Shown here piece after piece: positions 8,478-17,878 of a stretch of DNA of 64,000 bases. The DNA is taken from assembly GCA_001898465.1 (NCBI GenBank), contig MKTX01000015.1:124001-188000 (forward strand). The letters run 5' to 3'. The notes below the pieces were generated by a model. The model was not told the DNA's origin, made no database searches, and worked only from the letters and a program-made list of their open reading frames with translations. Every line of letters begins with the position of its first letter. The first letter of the stretch is position 1. The position numbers and the translations under genes are program-made. The stretch comes from Sphingobacteriales bacterium 39-19. Lineage in GTDB: Bacteria > Bacteroidota > Bacteroidia > Chitinophagales > Chitinophagaceae.

Positions 8478-10414
8478 AAAAGCTTTTTAATAAACTCAAA
8501 CGCAAGTCCAGCTACAACCGGATTCCCGAATTGGAGCGTATGCGGCTAATTGAAAAAGCCAGCATACAGGTATCAAGGGGTGTATTCTTTTCCACCATTA
8601 TTATTATTACATCATTTCTGCCGGTGTTTTTATTAACCGGCCAGGAAGGGAAACTTTTTCACCCATTGGCCTTCACCAAAACATTCATCATGATGGTGGA
8701 TGCAATTTTGGTGATCACCTTAGCCCCCGTTTTAATATCCTTTTTTATGAAAGGGCGTTTCAGGCCCGAAACCAAAAACCCGGTAAATCGAATACTGGAA
8801 AAAATATACGAACCGGTAATCCGTACCTGTATCAAATGGCGGAAAACAACACTGGCTGTAAACATCATTGCATTGGCCATCAGCATACCCATGTTGCTGA
8901 GTTTAGGAAAAGAATTTATGCCACCGCTGGATGAAGGTTCCATTTTGTTCATGCCCGTTACACTGCCCGATGTTTCTAACAGCGAGGCAAAACGCATTTT
9001 ACAGGTGCAGGATAAGCTCATTAAATCTGTACCCGAAGTAAAAAATGTTTTGGGTAAGGCAGGAAGGGCAAATACGGCTACCGACAATTCTCCTATCAGC
9101 ATGATTGAAACCATTGTACTGCTGAAACCCCGGTCTGAATGGAGGAAAGGAATGAGCAAGAACGATATCATCAACGAACTTAATGCCAAGCTGCAGATAC
9201 CCGGTGTTACCAATGGATGGACACAGCCCATCATCAACCGCATCAATATGCTTTCCACCGGTATCCGAACCGATGTAGGGGTAAAAGTATATGGACAAAA
9301 CCTCGATTCCATTTATGCCTTTGCAGAAAAAGTGAAAAAGGAACTGGAAGGCATTGATGGTGTAAAAGATTTGTATGTAGAACCCATCACAGGTGGCAAG
9401 TATATTGATATTGTCGTAAAGCGGGATGAAATAAGCCGGTACGGTTTAACTGTGGATGATGTGAACAGTGTGGTGGAAATAGCATTGGGTGGAATGAGGT
9501 TGACTACAACCGTGGAAGGCAGACAGCGTTTTTCCGTGAATGCAAGGTTTGGCCAGGACTTCAGAAACAACCTTGAGTCCTTAAAACGATTGCAGGTGCA
9601 AACGATGAAGTTTGGCCCTGTACCCCTGGAAGCCGTTGCCGATGTAAAAATTACCGAAGGTCCGCCCATGATCAATTCTGAAAATGCCATGCTGAGGGGA
9701 ACAGTGCTGTTTAATGTACGGGAAAGGGATTTAGGCGGTACGGTGAATGAGGCCAAAGAAAAATTGGATAAGATGATTACCAAATTGCCCAAAGGTTATT
9801 TTCTGGAATGGAGCGGCCAGTATGAAAACCTTATCCGTAGCGAAAGAACATTGAAAATGATTTTACCGGTTGTGCTGTTGATTATTTTCCTGTCTATGTA
9901 TTTTGCTTTCCGCAACGCAAGAGAAGCCTTTCTGAGTTTGATCTCCATTCCGTTTGCATTGATTGGCGGAGCCGTCATGATTTATTTCTGGGGTGTGAAT
10001 TTGTCGGTAGCGGTAGCAGTGGGTTTTATTGCCTTATTTGGTTTGGCCGTGGAAACAGGTATTGTAATGGTGATTTACCTGAACGATGCCATGCAGCAAC
10101 TGGTGGCATTAAAAGGAAATTCAAAAGACACCATCACCAGGGCCGATTTAAGGGAATATGTAATTGCCGGTGCAGCAAAAAGATTGAGGCCCAAATTAAT
10201 GACCGTTTGTGTTTCCCTGTTTGCACTGATACCTATTTTATGGAGTCATGGTGTGGGTAGTGATGTGATGAAGCCGATTGTATTACCAATGGTTGGCGGC
10301 GTACTAACTTCCGCAACACATATCCTGTTGGTAACCCCATTGATATTTTTAATGGCAAAGGAATACGAATTAAGAAAACATGGAAAAATTGAAGTGCTGG
10401 AAACAAAACACTAA
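8474..10414 (+). CDS. cusA: CusA/CzcA heavy-metal RND efflux pump, C-terminal half (split gene)
   Basis: The 646 residues continue the pump: a basic linker (MKKLFNKLKRKSSYNRIPE), TM5-TM6 (VSRGVFFSTIIIITSFLPVF), the second porter domain, and TM7-TM12. The ATG overlaps the preceding stop (ATGA). The combined length of about 1074 residues equals a normal single-chain HME-RND protein. The upstream frame is closed by TAA at 8450-8452, so a single lost base between 8450 and 8477 would restore one chain. Either a coupled two-chain pump or a frameshift fits; intact relatives are one protein, so a frameshift or sequencing error is slightly favoured. Confidence 0.85.
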   Translation: MKKLFNKLKRKSSYNRIPELERMRLIEKASIQVSRGVFFSTIIIITSFLPVFLLTGQEGKLFHPLAFTKTFIMMVDAILVITLAPVLISFFMKGRFRPETKNPVNRILEKIYEPVIRTCIKWRKTTLAVNIIALAISIPMLLSLGKEFMPPLDEGSILFMPVTLPDVSNSEAKRILQVQDKLIKSVPEVKNVLGKAGRANTATDNSPISMIETIVLLKPRSEWRKGMSKNDIINELNAKLQIPGVTNGWTQPIINRINMLSTGIRTDVGVKVYGQNLDSIYAFAEKVKKELEGIDGVKDLYVEPITGGKYIDIVVKRDEISRYGLTVDDVNSVVEIALGGMRLTTTVEGRQRFSVNARFGQDFRNNLESLKRLQVQTMKFGPVPLEAVADVKITEGPPMINSENAMLRGTVLFNVRERDLGGTVNEAKEKLDKMITKLPKGYFLEWSGQYENLIRSERTLKMILPVVLLIIFLSMYFAFRNAREAFLSLISIPFALIGGAVMIYFWGVNLSVAVAVGFIALFGLAVETGIVMVIYLNDAMQQLVALKGNSKDTITRADLREYVIAGAAKRLRPKLMTVCVSLFALIPILWSHGVGSDVMKPIVLPMVGGVLTSATHILLVTPLIFLMAKEYELRKHGKIEVLETKH

Positions 10415-10435
10415 GCATATTAAAAAGTAAAGAAT

Positions 10436-11686
10436 ATGAAACGATTTCAAATACTGATTGGTTTAATGCTGGTAACCACAATGGCAATGTCGCAAAAGCT
10501 GTTGACCATGCAGGAAATTCAGTCTGCCATTCTAGCCAACCATCCTGCTTTAAAAATGCTGGATGCAGAAGCCCGTTCCATGAACGAAGAAGCGAAAGGG
10601 GCTTATAGTTGGATGCCGCCGGAACTCGGTGCAGGTTTTTTTCAAACTCCTTATGACCCCGGCAGGTGGAAATACATGAACGGTCAACCCGGAATGGGAG
10701 CCTTTATGATCTCAGCACAGCAAATGTTTCCCAATAAGAAGCGGCAGAACGCCGAGTTTGCTTATATGAATGCGCAGTCATCGGTTGAATTACAAAAAAA
10801 AGATGTTGTAGTAAATGAACTGCTTTTTACGGCAAGAAAAAACTACTATGACTGGATTGTGCTGGAAAAGAAACTGAAAGTACTGAACGAAAATGAAAAG
10901 CTGCTGAAATTCATGATGCAGAGTGCGGAAATACGATATAAAAATGGCTTAGGCAAGATAAGCGCCTATTATAAAGCAAAGGCAGCATTGGCAAATGTGG
11001 AGAATATGCAGATCATGCTGCAAAATGAAATAGTTCAAAAGCGGATTGCAATCAATACAGTGATGAACCGAAACACGGAGGAACCATTTTCAGTTGACAC
11101 CAATTATGTATGGTACGGTTTTAACAGGGCCATGTTCGATTCTGCATCCTTAATGAAACAGCGTAGCGATATTAAAGTAATCGACAGAATGGTGGAAGTG
11201 AACAAACTGGAACGTACAGCCGAACTGGCAAAACTGAAACCGGAGTTTGGTATTCGTTACGACCACATGACGGGCTGGGCAAGGCAACCGGTTATGTTTA
11301 CAGCAATGGCCATGGTAAAAATTCCATTGGCAAGATGGTCATCAAAAATGAATAAGGCAAAAGCCGAAAGCCTGGTTTGGCAAAATGAAGCCTTACAAAA
11401 CCAGCAGCAGATGATTATTAACGAAGCCTCAGGCATGGCGGCAAACAATTATTCAGAACTGGAATTAAAAAAGAAGCAGATGAAATTGTATGAGCAGCAG
11501 ATCATTCCTGCTTTGCGGCGTAATTTTCAAACCATGCAGTTAGGGTACGAACAGAATACAGAAGAATTATTTCAGCTCTTTGATGCCTGGGAAGCCCTGA
11601 ACATGACACAGATGGATTACTTCGACCAGTTGCAAAAAGGATTGCAGATGCAGGCAGAGTTGATGAAAATATTGGAAATAAAATAA
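10436..11686 (+). CDS. TolC-family outer-membrane efflux channel
   Basis: The 416-residue protein has a signal peptide (cut near MAMSQ) and long amphipathic helices with the repeat pattern of outer-membrane efflux factors. The first repeat is MQEIQSAILANHPALKMLDAEARS; the second begins around residue 230. It lies 21 bases after cusA and 5 bases before the adaptor gene, so it is the outer-membrane part of the tripartite pump (CusC role). It is rich in methionine (for example MPPELGAGFFQTP and several MQM stretches), consistent with copper handling, though this is only suggestive. Confidence 0.85.
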   Translation: MKRFQILIGLMLVTTMAMSQKLLTMQEIQSAILANHPALKMLDAEARSMNEEAKGAYSWMPPELGAGFFQTPYDPGRWKYMNGQPGMGAFMISAQQMFPNKKRQNAEFAYMNAQSSVELQKKDVVVNELLFTARKNYYDWIVLEKKLKVLNENEKLLKFMMQSAEIRYKNGLGKISAYYKAKAALANVENMQIMLQNEIVQKRIAINTVMNRNTEEPFSVDTNYVWYGFNRAMFDSASLMKQRSDIKVIDRMVEVNKLERTAELAKLKPEFGIRYDHMTGWARQPVMFTAMAMVKIPLARWSSKMNKAKAESLVWQNEALQNQQQMIINEASGMAANNYSELELKKKQMKLYEQQIIPALRRNFQTMQLGYEQNTEELFQLFDAWEALNMTQMDYFDQLQKGLQMQAELMKILEIK

Positions 11687-11691
11687 TTAGT

Positions 11692-13065
11692 ATGGAAATG
11701 ATTCATAAAATAAAATGGCTGGCAGCGGTTGCAATTACGGTTTTATTTATTGCCTGTAACAACGGCAATGATAAGGCAGCAGCAATGTACACCTGCCCGA
11801 TGCCGCAGGATTCTGTTTTCAGCGATAAGCCCGGCAAGTGTCCTAAGTGTGGAATGGACCTGATATTAATGGAGAATCATTCCATGCAAAAAGGGCATGA
11901 AATGAATGAAAGCAGTATGAATGCAACCCAAGGTTACACCTGTCCTATGCATCCAAAGGTTCAAAGTGATACGGCCGGAACCTGCCCTGTGTGCGGTATG
12001 CAATTAGAAAAAGTAAAGTCAGCATCAGAACCCAAAGCCGTTTCACTGAACACACTGCTTAAACCTTCCAATCAACAGGTGATTGCCAATGTACCCATGG
12101 TACACATGATGGCAAGGGAAGAAGATATTGAAATGGATGTATACGGCTTCATCACTTATGACAGCAGGCAGACCGGTGTGATTTCTTCCAATTTTTCCGG
12201 AAGAATTGAAAAGCTGTATGTAAAATACCGTTATCAAAAGATTGCAAGGGGGCAACGTATCATGGACATCTATAGTCCTGAATTATTAACTGCACAGGAA
12301 AACCTTTTGTTTCTCATTAAGAATGATCCGGAGAATACTATGCTGATTAATTCCGCAAAACAGAAATTGTATTTGTTGGGTATGAGCAATCAGCAATTGA
12401 GCAATGTAATAAAAACCGGTAAACCGTCTTATAAAGTTTCGGTGTTCAGTAATTACAGCGGACATATACACGAAAGTAACAGCATAGGAATGGGCAACGA
12501 TCAACAAAACGGTATGCAACAGGTAGCTGTTACAACAGAGGAGCTATCAGTAAAAGAAGGTATGTATGTGCAGAAGGGACAAAACATTTTTGCGGTGTAT
12601 AATCCAAACAGGGCATGGGCATTGCTCAACATCTTTACCGGGCAGGCTGCCATGGTGAAAGTTGGAAATAAGGTTCGCATCACTCCCGAAACAGATCCAG
12701 CCAATGATTTCAGAGCCTCCATTAATTATATCGAGCCGGTTTACCGGGATGGAAGTAAAACGGTAACGGCAAGAGTTTATTTCGACAATTCATCTTACAA
12801 AATTCCAATCGGCAGTCAGGTGAAGGCGTCCATTTTTGTAGGAGACCGTTCTGCAAACTGGTTACCGGAAGAAGCTGTTTTATCACTTGGTTTGGATAAG
12901 GTTGTTTTTGTAAGAACGGGTGAGGCATTCATAGCAAGAAAAATTGAAACCGGTATTACCAATAAACATTTAGTGCAGGTATTAGGCGGTCTCGATAAAA
13001 CAGAAGCCGTTGCCGCAAATGCACAGTATCTGGTAGACAGTGAAAGTTTCATCAAAACAAATTAA
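11692..13065 (+). CDS. cusB: CusB-type periplasmic adaptor with two N-terminal HMBD motifs
   Basis: The 457-residue lipoprotein-like protein (Cys near residue 22) begins with two heavy-metal-binding domains (YTCPMPQD...CPKCGMDL and YTCPMHPK...CPVCGMQL). It continues as an RND membrane-fusion protein: barrel-sandwich halves (FSGRIEKLYVKYRYQKIARG and KEGMYVQKGQNIFAVY), an alpha-hairpin between them, and beta-barrel and membrane-proximal domains. HMBD-bearing adaptors are thought to hand Cu(I) to CusA. A second adaptor gene follows after 5 bases, so the operon carries two. Confidence 0.85.
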   Translation: MEMIHKIKWLAAVAITVLFIACNNGNDKAAAMYTCPMPQDSVFSDKPGKCPKCGMDLILMENHSMQKGHEMNESSMNATQGYTCPMHPKVQSDTAGTCPVCGMQLEKVKSASEPKAVSLNTLLKPSNQQVIANVPMVHMMAREEDIEMDVYGFITYDSRQTGVISSNFSGRIEKLYVKYRYQKIARGQRIMDIYSPELLTAQENLLFLIKNDPENTMLINSAKQKLYLLGMSNQQLSNVIKTGKPSYKVSVFSNYSGHIHESNSIGMGNDQQNGMQQVAVTTEELSVKEGMYVQKGQNIFAVYNPNRAWALLNIFTGQAAMVKVGNKVRITPETDPANDFRASINYIEPVYRDGSKTVTARVYFDNSSYKIPIGSQVKASIFVGDRSANWLPEEAVLSLGLDKVVFVRTGEAFIARKIETGITNKHLVQVLGGLDKTEAVAANAQYLVDSESFIKTN

Positions 13066-13070
13066 CAGAC

Positions 13071-14279
13071 ATGAAAAAGTATATTATCATTATCATTTCA
13101 GCTCTCTTTGTTTTACCATCCTGTAAAAACAAAAAAGCAACACTGGTTAATAAGGACGAATATTATACCTGTAGTATGCATCCGCAGATCATGCAGGATA
13201 AGCCGGGCACATGCCCTATCTGCCACATGGACCTCATTGTGGTGAAGAAAACAAACACAGCAGCCGATGAAATAATGCTGAATGACGAACAGATAAGGTT
13301 AGGAAATATTCAGACAGATACTATCAGTAATGGAATGATTGGTGATAAAGTAATCTTAACTGCTACTTTAAATACGGATGAATCAAAAGTCAACAGCATC
13401 AATGCCCGTATTATGGGCCGCATTGACAGACTGTATTTTAAAAACATGGGTGACTATGTTTCAAGAGGAGCACACCTGTATGACTTGTACAGCGAAGAAT
13501 TGAATAATGCCAAACAGGAGTACATCGTGGCGGTTGAAAAACAACAATCGCTTGACAATTCCATAATAGATTTTAACAGGCTGGTACAAAGTGCAAGGAT
13601 GAAATTATTGTTATGGGGCATGAGTGAAGCTCAGGTAAATGAACTGGGCAAATCAAAAAAGTCTTCACCCTTAACTTCTTTTTACAGCAATGAATCAGGC
13701 TTCATTACCGAACTGCCGGTTATGGAAGGTCAATATGTATCGGAAGGAAGCACCATTGTAAAACTGGCCGATCTTTCCTCATTATGGGCAGAAGCACAGG
13801 TATATACTTCACAACTTTCAGCCATAGACCTGAAAGGAACTGCTACCGTTCAATTTCCCGATATACCCGGTAAAGAATGGAAAGGAAAAATAGAATTTGC
13901 AAATCCTGAAATTGTTTCTGACAGCAGGCTTAATCTGGTTAGGGTGTCAATACCTAATCCCAATGGATTGCTTAAACCCGGAATGCCTGCTTATGTAAGC
14001 ATCAAAAGCAAGGAACTCAATACGCTTACACTTCCTTCAGATGCGGTGCTCCGCGATGGTAAAATGAATGTGGTTTGGGTACAATCAGGCAAAAACAGTT
14101 ACAAAATGAAAATGGTGCAAACCGGTTTGGAAAGCTGCGACAGGCTTGAAATTAAATCGGGATTGCAAAACGGCGATGTAGTGGTAACCAGGGGTGCTTA
14201 TTTATTGAACAGTGAATTTGTTTTCAAGAAAGGAGCAGATGCAATGGGTGGTATGGATATGAGTGGACATCAACATTGA
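13071..14279 (+). CDS. cusB: Second CusB-type periplasmic adaptor with one HMBD motif
   Basis: The 402-residue lipoprotein (LPSC, Cys17) has a single HMBD motif, YYTCSMHPQI...CPICHMDL. The usual CGM is replaced by CHM, which may alter metal choice. Adaptor domains follow (INARIMGRIDRLYFKNMGDY, NESGFITELPVMEGQYVSEG, LNLVRVSIPNPNGLLKPGMP) and a His/Met-rich end (MGGMDMSGHQH). It differs clearly in sequence from the upstream adaptor, so it is an old paralogue rather than a fresh duplication. The two may form a mixed adaptor ring; this is inference. Confidence 0.85.
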   Translation: MKKYIIIIISALFVLPSCKNKKATLVNKDEYYTCSMHPQIMQDKPGTCPICHMDLIVVKKTNTAADEIMLNDEQIRLGNIQTDTISNGMIGDKVILTATLNTDESKVNSINARIMGRIDRLYFKNMGDYVSRGAHLYDLYSEELNNAKQEYIVAVEKQQSLDNSIIDFNRLVQSARMKLLLWGMSEAQVNELGKSKKSSPLTSFYSNESGFITELPVMEGQYVSEGSTIVKLADLSSLWAEAQVYTSQLSAIDLKGTATVQFPDIPGKEWKGKIEFANPEIVSDSRLNLVRVSIPNPNGLLKPGMPAYVSIKSKELNTLTLPSDAVLRDGKMNVVWVQSGKNSYKMKMVQTGLESCDRLEIKSGLQNGDVVVTRGAYLLNSEFVFKKGADAMGGMDMSGHQH

Positions 14280-14285
14280 TAGACT

Positions 14286-14762
14286 ATGAAATACTTGCCA
14301 AAATCAAAATGGAAAAAAGCCGGGCTGATATTATTGTTGTTATTTGGATTGTTTCAGTTTTATCCAAGACCGGAAAAGAATATTTCATCAGTCGAAGCAA
14401 AGAACAGTATCGAAAACCTATTTCCTATTCCCGATTCGGTACTGACCATTCTGAAAACTGCCTGCTATGATTGCCATAGCAACAATACCCGTTACCCCTG
14501 GTATAGTAATATACAGCCCGTTGCTTTGTTTTTGAACAAACACATCGTTGAAGGGAAAAAGGAATTGAATTTTGATGAGTTTGGGACTTATACGGGGCGA
14601 AGGCAGCAAAGTAAATTAAAAGCAATTGCCAGCCAGGTGAAAGATGGAGATATGCCGTTGAGTTCATATAAGGCCATGCATAAAGAAGCAAGGCTGTCCG
14701 ATGAAGAACGCAACCTGGTCACGAATTGGTTTAGGAACCAACTTAATAGTCTGAACCGGTAA
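14286..14762 (+). CDS. Haem-binding domain protein (CxxCH)
   Basis: The 158-residue protein has one N-terminal membrane anchor (LILLLLFGLFQFYP) and a haem-binding domain with a c-type motif CYDCH near residue 60. This is followed by SNNTRYPWYSNIQPVALFL and DGDMPLSSYKAMHKEARLS, the conserved pattern of the Haem_bd family. It would be a periplasm-facing cytochrome-like protein. It begins 6 bases after the adaptor gene, so it shares the copper operon; a redox role at the membrane, for example with Cu(I)/Cu(II), is possible but unproven. Confidence 0.75.
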   Translation: MKYLPKSKWKKAGLILLLLFGLFQFYPRPEKNISSVEAKNSIENLFPIPDSVLTILKTACYDCHSNNTRYPWYSNIQPVALFLNKHIVEGKKELNFDEFGTYTGRRQQSKLKAIASQVKDGDMPLSSYKAMHKEARLSDEERNLVTNWFRNQLNSLNR

Positions 14763-14773
14763 ATTGATCTTGT

Positions 14774-15313
14774 ATGAAAAAGCAAATTAAAACAACAAAC
14801 TGGTATGTTATTACAGGTGGGCCAAGTACAGGTAAAACAACAGTGATCAACCTGCTTTCAGAAAGAGGGTACAAAACCACGATTGAACATGCCAGGCATT
14901 ATATAGACACTATGAAAGATGAAGGAAATACTGTTGAAGAGATCAGGGCAAATAAAAGACAATTTCAGTTGGGTGTATTAGATATGCAGATAGACCAGGA
15001 AGCTGAATTATCCCCGTCAGATATTGTTTTTCTTGACCGGGCCATACCGGATGCAATGGCTTATTATCAATTTCTGGATTTGGAATACGATCAAAAACTG
15101 CTTGATGCAGTACAGCAGGCATCTTATAAAAAAATATTCATTCTTGACAGATTACCATTAGTAAATGATTATGCAAGAACAGAAGACGAACAGGCTCAAA
15201 AATTAATTCACAAATTAATTATTGAAGTGTATCAATCTTTAGGATTTCCAGTTGTTTTTGTACCCGTAGTAAGCCCCGATAAACGAATAGAATTTATTTT
15301 AAAGAATTTGTAA
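14774..15313 (+). CDS. P-loop ATPase (AAA_28 / NadR kinase-like)
   Basis: The 179-residue protein has a Walker A motif GGPSTGKTT (residues about 13-21), a Walker B-like DIVFLDRAIPDA near residue 80-91, and a later ILDRLP segment. This matches small single-domain ATPases annotated as AAA_28 or NadR/Ttd14-like. They are thought to act as nucleotide kinases or ATP-dependent switches; the substrate is unknown. It sits between the haem protein and the copper ATPase with short gaps, so it is co-transcribed with metal genes, but no metal motif is visible. Confidence 0.6.
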   Translation: MKKQIKTTNWYVITGGPSTGKTTVINLLSERGYKTTIEHARHYIDTMKDEGNTVEEIRANKRQFQLGVLDMQIDQEAELSPSDIVFLDRAIPDAMAYYQFLDLEYDQKLLDAVQQASYKKIFILDRLPLVNDYARTEDEQAQKLIHKLIIEVYQSLGFPVVFVPVVSPDKRIEFILKNL

Positions 15314-15324
15314 ATTAATTAATC

Positions 15325-17388
15325 ATGGATCACAGTAAACACGAACATCAGCAACATAAGAAAATGGATCATTCCAAGATGGATCATAGCAAAATGCAGC
15401 ACGACCACGGTAATATACCAATGGGTATGGCAGGCCACGACCATCATAAAATGATGATAGAAGATTTTAAAAAACGTTTTTGGGTAAGCCTTATCCTGAC
15501 TATCCCGATATTAGTATTATCCCCGATGATACAGGATTTTTTTGGATATAGTTTGAGTGTTCCATACAATTCATATATCCTGTTGGTTCTATCTTCTGTT
15601 GTTTATTTCTGGGGCGGCTGGCCATTCCTGCAAGGGTTCACATCAGAAATAAAACAGAAGGGCCCCGGTATGATGACCCTGATAGCTATGGCAATTTCAG
15701 TAGCTTATTTTTATAGTGCGGCCACTGTCTTCGGACTAAAAGGGATGGATTTTTTCTGGGAGCTGGCTACCTTAATTGTCATCATGCTTTTGGGTCATTG
15801 GCTCGAAATGAAATCAGTATTGGGAGCATCAAAAGCGTTACAATTATTAGTTAGCATGATGCCTGCAGAGGCACATCGGGTTACAAAAGATGGACGTATT
15901 GAAGATGTAAAACTGGAAATGCTGCAAAAAGACGACATCATAATGATAAAGCCCGGTGAGAAGGTTCCTGCGGATGGTATAATCGAAGAAGGTAGCAGTT
16001 ACCTGAATGAATCCATGCTTACCGGGGAGTCAAAGCCGGTAAAAAAAGAAAAAGATAATAAAGTGATAGGTGGTTCAATTAATGGTAATGGATCTTTGAA
16101 AATAAAAGTAGAGCATACCGGAAAGGACAGCTATCTGAATAAAGTGATTAAACTGGTAGAGGAAGCACAGAAGGCAAAATCAAAAATGCAGAACTTCAGC
16201 GACCGGGCAGCCAAATGGCTTACCTATATCGCCTTGTCTGTTGGCTTTGGTACATTGGCAGTTTGGTTGATTGCTGGTTATCCATTTGTTTTTGCATTAG
16301 AACGTATGGTTACAGTGATGGTGATTGCCTGTCCTCATGCATTGGGTTTGGCTATACCATTAGTAGTTGCAATTTCGACAGCAGTGTCTGCTCAAAACGG
16401 TTTGCTGATCCGCAACAGAACGGCTTTTGAAGAATCAAGAAAGATAACAGCACTTTTATTTGATAAGACTGGAACTCTGACTACCGGTGTTTTTGGAGTA
16501 ACCCGTTTTGAAACTGTTGAAACTTCAATTTCAAAAGACGAATTGTTGAGGTTGGCAAGTGCATTGGAACAAACATCAGAGCATCCGATTGCAGTGGGTA
16601 TTATCAATAAAGTAAAAGAACTAAACATAACCATACCCAAAGCAGAAGCATTTAATGCCATCACAGGAAAGGGGGTTGAAGCAACCGTAGAGGGGAAATC
16701 AATAAAAGTGGTAAGCCCCGGTTATTTAAAAGATAAAAATCTGACCGTACCGGAAGGAGCTTATTCAAGTAAAGCAGAAACTGTTGTTTTTGTTTTGGTT
16801 GATGATAAGTTGGCAGGATACATCGCACTGGCAGATGCGATAAGGCCGGAAAGTGCAGATGCGATCAGAGTATTTAAGAAAAATGGTATTAAAGTATTGA
16901 TGGCAACCGGTGATAATGAAACAGTGGCAAAGGCTGTATCTGATGAATTAGGCTTGGATGGATATTATTCAGAAGTTCTGCCACACCAAAAAGTGGAAAT
17001 AGTAAAAGAATTGCAAAGCAAAGGTGAGTTTGTTGCTATGACAGGCGACGGAGTAAATGATGCACCAGCATTGGCACAATCCGATGTAGGTATTGCAGTA
17101 GGTTCCGGAACAGATGTAGCTGCAGAAACTGCCGATATTATTTTGGTAAACAGCAATCCAAAAGATATTGCTAATCTAATTCTCTTCGGAAAAGCCACTT
17201 ATAAAAAAATGGTGCAGAACCTGGTTTGGGCAACAGCGTACAACAGTTTTGCCATTCCATTGGCTGCAGGTGTTCTTTATTCAGCAGGATTTGTTTTAGG
17301 CCCGGCAGTAGGTGCAGTGTTTATGAGTTTAAGTACAATTATAGTAGCGATTAATGCACAACTTTTGAAAAAGCAGATAAATAAATAG
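15325..17388 (+). CDS. copB: CopB-type copper-translocating P1B-ATPase
   Basis: The 687-residue pump has a His/Met-rich cytosolic N-terminus (MDHSKHEHQQHKKMDHSKMD) in place of an HMA domain. It has eight predicted membrane helices, the transmembrane ion motif CPH (336-338), phosphorylation motif DKTGT (Asp380), an HP locus (SEHPIAV) and MTGDGVNDAPAL. CPH with a His-rich N-terminus defines the P1B-3 (CopB) group, which exports Cu(II) or Cu(I)/Ag(I) across the inner membrane. It is the last gene of the large copper operon and complements CusABC, which acts on the periplasm. Confidence 0.88.
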   Translation: MDHSKHEHQQHKKMDHSKMDHSKMQHDHGNIPMGMAGHDHHKMMIEDFKKRFWVSLILTIPILVLSPMIQDFFGYSLSVPYNSYILLVLSSVVYFWGGWPFLQGFTSEIKQKGPGMMTLIAMAISVAYFYSAATVFGLKGMDFFWELATLIVIMLLGHWLEMKSVLGASKALQLLVSMMPAEAHRVTKDGRIEDVKLEMLQKDDIIMIKPGEKVPADGIIEEGSSYLNESMLTGESKPVKKEKDNKVIGGSINGNGSLKIKVEHTGKDSYLNKVIKLVEEAQKAKSKMQNFSDRAAKWLTYIALSVGFGTLAVWLIAGYPFVFALERMVTVMVIACPHALGLAIPLVVAISTAVSAQNGLLIRNRTAFEESRKITALLFDKTGTLTTGVFGVTRFETVETSISKDELLRLASALEQTSEHPIAVGIINKVKELNITIPKAEAFNAITGKGVEATVEGKSIKVVSPGYLKDKNLTVPEGAYSSKAETVVFVLVDDKLAGYIALADAIRPESADAIRVFKKNGIKVLMATGDNETVAKAVSDELGLDGYYSEVLPHQKVEIVKELQSKGEFVAMTGDGVNDAPALAQSDVGIAVGSGTDVAAETADIILVNSNPKDIANLILFGKATYKKMVQNLVWATAYNSFAIPLAAGVLYSAGFVLGPAVGAVFMSLSTIIVAINAQLLKKQINK

Positions 17389-17437
17389 GATAGATCATTC
17401 CTTTTAACAGATTATTAATTAATGCTGTCGTCATTAT

Positions 17438-17459
17438 TATTTAAGTATTTGCTTAAATA
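17438..17459. promoter_or_regulatory. Probable ArsR operator (8-bp inverted repeat)
   Basis: TATTTAAG (17438-17445) and CTTAAATA (17452-17459) form a perfect 8-base inverted repeat with a 6-base spacer. It lies 13 bases upstream of the -7 box of the ArsR gene. An AT-rich imperfect palindrome at this position is typical of autoregulated ArsR/SmtB repressors. Confidence 0.6.
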
Positions 17460-17472
17460 TTAAATATTGAGC

Positions 17473-17480
17473 TACCTTTG
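17473..17480 (+). promoter_or_regulatory. Bacteroidota -7 box (TACCTTTG) of the arsR-merTP operon
   Basis: TACCTTTG exactly fits TAnnTTTG and lies 20 bases before the arsR ATG. A TTG at 17449-17451 sits 21 bases upstream, inside the inverted repeat, at a suitable -33 position. A bound repressor would therefore cover the -33 element. Confidence 0.6.
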
Positions 17481-17500
17481 CCTTTCAAATCTTTTTAAGA

Positions 17501-17878
17501 ATGGCTAACGACACTTGCATCAGGGTACAGGCAGATATAGAACAAATTAAAAGTTGCCGTCAAAAACTAATAGCCAATGCCCGTTCATTTTCACTGCTTG
17601 GTCAGATTCTTGCATTGGCCGGAAACGAAGTGCGGTTGAAAATTATCTATCTGCTGGAAGAAGAAAATGAACTTTGTCCCTGTGACCTAAGTGATATATT
17701 GGGTATGAGCAATCCTGCAATTTCTCAGCACTTACGAAAATTGAAAGACGGCAACATTATTGAAGCCAGAAAAGAAGGACAAACAATTTTCTATTCATTG
17801 CATAAAGAGCATTTAAAAATATTGCGACCATTTTTTAAGATCATTAATCAACAAAACTTAACAACACAACCTGCATGA
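17501..17878 (+). CDS. ArsR/SmtB-family metal-responsive repressor
   Basis: The 125-residue winged-helix protein carries the family metal-site motif ELCPCDL (Cys59 and Cys61, alpha-3 site) next to the recognition helix (MSNPAISQHLRKLKDGNIIEA). N-terminal Cys6 and Cys19 may add ligands. These repressors leave DNA when soft metals bind. The gene overlaps merTP by four bases and has its own promoter and palindrome, so it most likely controls itself, merTP and the GDCCVxC gene in response to mercury or a similar thiophilic metal. Confidence 0.85.
   Translation: MANDTCIRVQADIEQIKSCRQKLIANARSFSLLGQILALAGNEVRLKIIYLLEEENELCPCDLSDILGMSNPAISQHLRKLKDGNIIEARKEGQTIFYSLHKEHLKILRPFFKIINQQNLTTQPA

Noticed and set aside
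8659..9312. Antisense 217-codon frame opposite cusA
   Set aside because: A shadow of the conserved RND coding sequence, with no family resemblance of its own.
15325..17388. CopA-type Cu(I) ATPase or a zinc/cadmium pump
   Set aside because: The transmembrane motif is CPH, not CPC, and the N-terminus is His-rich without HMA domains, which indicates the CopB group.
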